From the NCBI GenBank assembly GCA_000383715.1, contig KB911972.1, positions 1 through 48,850 on the forward strand: a stretch of 48,850 nt of DNA. The letters run 5' to 3'. Within the stretch, counting starts at the first letter, position 1; every line of letters starts with the position of its first letter. A program made the position numbers and the translations under genes. The stretch comes from Verrucomicrobia bacterium SCGC AAA164-E04 (lineage in GTDB: Bacteria > Verrucomicrobiota > Verrucomicrobiia > Limisphaerales > AAA164-E04). Under the pieces are notes generated by a model. It was not told the origin of the DNA. It saw nothing but the letters and a program-made list of their open reading frames with translations, and searched no databases. This document shows, in pieces, positions 46,076-48,850 of this stretch.

Positions 46076-46082
46076 TTTTAGG

Positions 46083-47567
46083 ATGAGATTCAGCTCAACC
46101 ATGCTCTTTATCGAAGCGCTTACGATTTGTCTCTTCCTGACACCCTTGATGAGGTGGGCTGGCACCCGATTGGGCATAGTCGATCAACCGGATGCCTATC
46201 GAAAATTCCATGCGGGTGTTATTCCACGTTGCGGTGGTTTGGCAATTTACATCAGTTTTTTGGTGCCTGTTTTTATCTTTTTATTTTTCATTAAGAAAGA
46301 AAGTCTGCTTTCAACAAGTAATCACTATCAAGTATGGGTGATCGTGATTGGAGGTGGTATTGCCATGCTAATGGGACTAGCAGATGACATATGGAATATT
46401 CGGGTTCGTTGGAAAATCCTGTTTCAGATCATCGCAGCAACAGTCGCCTATTCAGGTAATTTACGCATTGATAACCTCTCTAATCCATTTGGATCACCGA
46501 TTGAATTGGGGTTTTTCTCCTATCCTGCTACGCTTTTCTGGTTTTTTGTATGTATGAATGCCATCAATATTTTCGATGGACTGGATGGGCTTGCTGCTGG
46601 GGTTTCGCTCTTCGTCACATTAACCTTGTTTGGGGTCAGTTTGGCTTTTGGAAATGATACGGGTGTTTTTATCAGTGCCTGTTTATCCGGCGCGATTCTC
46701 GGTTTTCTGGTATACAATTTCAGCCCTGCCTCCATATTCATGGGCGATTCAGGAAGCATGTTCATTGGATTCGGAATTGCAGCGTTGAGTTTGGTTTCCA
46801 GTTACAAGGCGGAAACTGCAACTGCCCTTTTGATTCCTGTCATCGCACTTTTTCTTCCATTTTTTGATCTGATTTCTGCAGCACTCAGGCGGTGGTCTAA
46901 ATTTTTACCTTTGACCATGCCGGATGGGAAACATCTCCATCATGTCATGATGTCCAAAGGATTAAGCGCAAGAAGGACAGTGCTTTATCTCTATATTGTT
47001 TGTATTATTTTGTGCGGTGCCGCTCTTGTCATCATGTTTTCCAGAGGTGGCGCAACTGCAGCAATCGTGTTTATCATCGGAAGTGTTTTTCTGATTGGTA
47101 ATCATTTTTTAAAAGTGGTGGATATCCAAGAGTTACGCAAAAGAATTACTCATGACCGACTCAGGCACCAATGGAACAAGAAACATGTTGCAAAGCTCAT
47201 AAAGGTCACTGATCAAGTAAAGACCTCTAAGAATCTGAAGGATGCGTGGGAATACTGTGCCGTTGCTTTCAAAAACCTTGAACTGAGCAGTGCGTCTTTA
47301 AATATATTTGAAAATACGGAATGGCACACCCTCCAAGAATGGAAGCAAGATGCCTCACATATATTTGGGAAACAAACAAGCTGCGGTGTCTCAATTCCAT
47401 GGACCTGGACTTTAGAATACCCCATCCAGCTTAAGAGTGAGACACGACTTATCATATTGAAATTAAAGGGTATGAATGACAGTTCAGAGATGAGATCAAT
47501 AATGCCGCTTTTGAATGATCTCGCGGTCGAAATAAGCAAAAAAAATGATTCCTTGAAGCATTCGTGA
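46083..47567 (+). CDS. Undecaprenyl-phosphate GlcNAc-1-phosphate transferase-like (WecA/TagO) with C-terminal extension
   Basis: A polytopic membrane enzyme. Motifs of the MraY/WecA superfamily are intact: LADDIWNIRVRWK (about residue 100, Asp pair), NAINIFDGLDGLAAG (~164), FMGDSGSMFIGFG (~220) and DGKHLHHVMMSKGL (~284, HxHH). It would transfer an N-acetylhexosamine-1-phosphate to undecaprenyl phosphate, priming the repeat unit. It resembles WecA/TagO (Asp-rich and HxHH) more than MraY. The transferase part ends near residue 350. About 145 more residues follow (WEYCAVAFKNLELSSASLN and further soluble sequence), unusual for the family; that region has no recognised motif. A 113-bp gap separates it from the previous gene, so it may have its own promoter. 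Confidence 0.92.
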   Translation: MRFSSTMLFIEALTICLFLTPLMRWAGTRLGIVDQPDAYRKFHAGVIPRCGGLAIYISFLVPVFIFLFFIKKESLLSTSNHYQVWVIVIGGGIAMLMGLADDIWNIRVRWKILFQIIAATVAYSGNLRIDNLSNPFGSPIELGFFSYPATLFWFFVCMNAINIFDGLDGLAAGVSLFVTLTLFGVSLAFGNDTGVFISACLSGAILGFLVYNFSPASIFMGDSGSMFIGFGIAALSLVSSYKAETATALLIPVIALFLPFFDLISAALRRWSKFLPLTMPDGKHLHHVMMSKGLSARRTVLYLYIVCIILCGAALVIMFSRGGATAAIVFIIGSVFLIGNHFLKVVDIQELRKRITHDRLRHQWNKKHVAKLIKVTDQVKTSKNLKDAWEYCAVAFKNLELSSASLNIFENTEWHTLQEWKQDASHIFGKQTSCGVSIPWTWTLEYPIQLKSETRLIILKLKGMNDSSEMRSIMPLLNDLAVEISKKNDSLKHS

Positions 47568-47612
47568 CCCCAAACTTAATGATTCAATTGGAGTTACCGT
47601 AAGAATTTTGTA

Positions 47613-48737
47613 ATGCAAATACGTTTTTTCAAATCACTGCTTTCAGCATGTTGTTTACTGTTTCTTCAGTTTCATTTTGGACTTCATTTAATGGTTGCTC
47701 AAAACGATACAAGAAATCTAGCTACTGCTGCGGGTGGTGGCGAAGGCGCTGGGCTTGCAATGGAAAGAGATTTACTTGGAAGAGTTTTCATGACCGCACC
47801 TGCAGCCGCAGGAGCAGGTCAAATTCTTCATCAGAACAAAATAATATCTGATTTCCCTACAAATCTAGGAGGACAAATTGATCAAGGTTTTTTGCGCAGT
47901 TACGAGTTGGAAAAACCGCTCACGGGTGATCGATTTGGCGGGATGTCAAAATACCTTACAACTTATTCCAAAAGTTTGTTTCCGCTGGATTTGGACACCC
48001 TGAAAATGGACATGAAGAGTGCAACCTGGTTCCAGTTCGAAGGTATTGATGCCTTGAAACCTACTGGTCAAACCGGTCTTAGTTATGACACGAACAGTAG
48101 CAATCAAAAGACAACGGAAGCAAGTGATTCAATCATTCAAACCTCAGGTTTGAATTTTATCTTTAATTATGGACAAAGGCCGGGGTCGTCAACTATGGCT
48201 AATCTTTCATATCGACCTAACTATTTAATGAATATAGCAGGCTCCGGGGTAAATGAGTTGGAGCAACAAATCATGTTTCAACTTGGACGCGAATTCCATC
48301 GCAATGCACTTGCCCTGAATAGTCTTACTACGATCACTGCAGCCCCATTACGTGAGCTTCCGGGACGAACTAAAACGATTTTTAACACGACAAATTTGAG
48401 AGGGATCTATGATATAAGCCCCTTGTCACTCATTAATTACGAAGTCTGGCACTCCATCCAAAAACGCTCGGAAACTGGAAACAATGAATTGCAGTCTCTT
48501 ACTGAGGATGCATTTCGATTGAATTACGAATATGCGTTGAGCCCAAAGGTTATTGCATTAAGTTCTCTGATCGCCAGTGCCATACAAATGGGAAATCAAA
48601 AAACGCTTTCCGATGCATATTCGATTGGACTCAGTTACAACTCGAGTGCAAGAGTTACTCTGACGCTGAACGGTGGATACCAGTTTCGACACACCCCGGT
48701 GGTCGAGTTACTCAAACCGGGCCAGATTTTGCGTTAG
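47613..48737 (+). CDS. Exported protein, probably outer-membrane beta-barrel, unrecognised
   Basis: A 374-aa protein with a signal peptide (LLSACCLLFLQFHFGLHLMV, cleavage likely near VAQ). The middle and C-terminal parts alternate polar and hydrophobic residues like beta-strands (LNFIFNYGQRPG, SYRPNYLMNIAG, FNTTNLRGIYDISPLSL, LRLNYEYALSP-type segments, RVTLTLNGGYQFRH). This fits an outer-membrane barrel of a glycan-export locus. It does not end in the aromatic residue usual for barrels (it ends KPGQILR), so it may be truncated or frameshifted near the end. No family was recognised. It starts 45 bp after the WecA-like gene. Confidence 0.6.
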   Translation: MQIRFFKSLLSACCLLFLQFHFGLHLMVAQNDTRNLATAAGGGEGAGLAMERDLLGRVFMTAPAAAGAGQILHQNKIISDFPTNLGGQIDQGFLRSYELEKPLTGDRFGGMSKYLTTYSKSLFPLDLDTLKMDMKSATWFQFEGIDALKPTGQTGLSYDTNSSNQKTTEASDSIIQTSGLNFIFNYGQRPGSSTMANLSYRPNYLMNIAGSGVNELEQQIMFQLGREFHRNALALNSLTTITAAPLRELPGRTKTIFNTTNLRGIYDISPLSLINYEVWHSIQKRSETGNNELQSLTEDAFRLNYEYALSPKVIALSSLIASAIQMGNQKTLSDAYSIGLSYNSSARVTLTLNGGYQFRHTPVVELLKPGQILR

Positions 48738-48775
48738 TCTGGATGGGTTCAATACTTGTTTAATTTCATACAATA

Positions 48776-48830
48776 AGTCAATGCTGGGCCGGAGAGAGGG
48801 CGTAGCCCGATCGGAGTCCCTGCATTGACT
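48776..48830. repeat. Nested palindrome, REP-like
   Basis: Arms AGTCAATGC (48776-48784) and GCATTGACT (48822-48830) pair perfectly over 9 bp. Inside them GGG/CCC (48786-48788 with 48818-48820), CCG/CGG (48789-48791 with 48812-48814) and GGGC/GCCC (48798-48801 with 48805-48808) nest around a GTA loop, and a perfect CCGATCGG lies at 48807-48814. GC-rich compared with its surroundings and with no coding frame, it resembles a REP element, which in many genomes spreads with RAYT transposases. There is no T-run, so it is not a standard terminator. A second copy was not found in the window. Confidence 0.62.
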
Positions 48831-48850
48831 CGATTCTACTTCTATTTCTT

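Overview
The window looks like chromosomal DNA from a Gram-negative, free-living bacterium of the PVC group, most probably a Verrucomicrobiota member. This rests on secreted FG-GAP/VCBS proteins ending in ASPIC/UnbV domains beside a TPR protein, a giant CBM9/LamG/PA14 protein with the C-terminal module typical of verrucomicrobial exoproteins (ending near FYKAE), a C5-pathway hemL, moderate GC and few clear Shine-Dalgarno sites. It is inference; no 16S or other decisive marker is present.

Region 1 (5-12089, + strand) encodes exported proteins: a 1124-aa FG-GAP/UnbV protein, a 1679-aa modular binding protein with duplicated CBM9-like and PA14-like domains followed by a strong terminator, a CRTAC1-type lipoprotein split by one extra G in a run of ten, and a membrane-anchored TPR protein. 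Region 2 (12471-16202) has two kinase-fold proteins (YrbL-like and InaA/RIO-like) around a zinc-ribbon methyltransferase, converging on a P-loop kinase-like protein. They look like modifiers of a small molecule or surface glycan, with unknown substrates. Region 3 (16216-22355, - strand) is mainly housekeeping: polysaccharide deacetylase, ruvX, hemL, an M24 peptidase, sppA, and a beta-hydroxyacid dehydrogenase with a histone-like basic tail. A secreted aldose epimerase (22931-24094) ends at a strong terminator. Region 4 (24211-27387, - strand) is trpD, an ELM1-family protein and a GT4 glycosyltransferase. A TolB-propeller/M28 peptidase/PDZ exoprotein follows (27503-30574).

Region 5 (30826-48737, + strand) is a long polysaccharide (O-antigen or exopolysaccharide) locus. 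It holds rmlB-A-C-D for dTDP-L-rhamnose, a further sugar-nucleotide epimerase, five GT4 and two GT2 glycosyltransferases, an O-antigen ligase/polymerase-type membrane protein, a heparinase II/III-like protein, a WecA/TagO-type priming transferase with an unusual C-terminal extension, and an exported, probably outer-membrane protein. Many genes overlap by 4-23 bp, which suggests one translationally coupled operon. No flippase or Wza/Wzc-type export genes are seen, so the locus probably continues beyond the window. A nested palindrome resembling a REP element lies at the right edge (48776-48830).

No tRNA, rRNA, CRISPR array, transposase or phage gene was recognised. The best leads for something new are the kinase-fold/methyltransferase neighbourhood (12471-16202), the G10 tract in the lipoprotein gene, the extended WecA-like enzyme and the edge palindrome.
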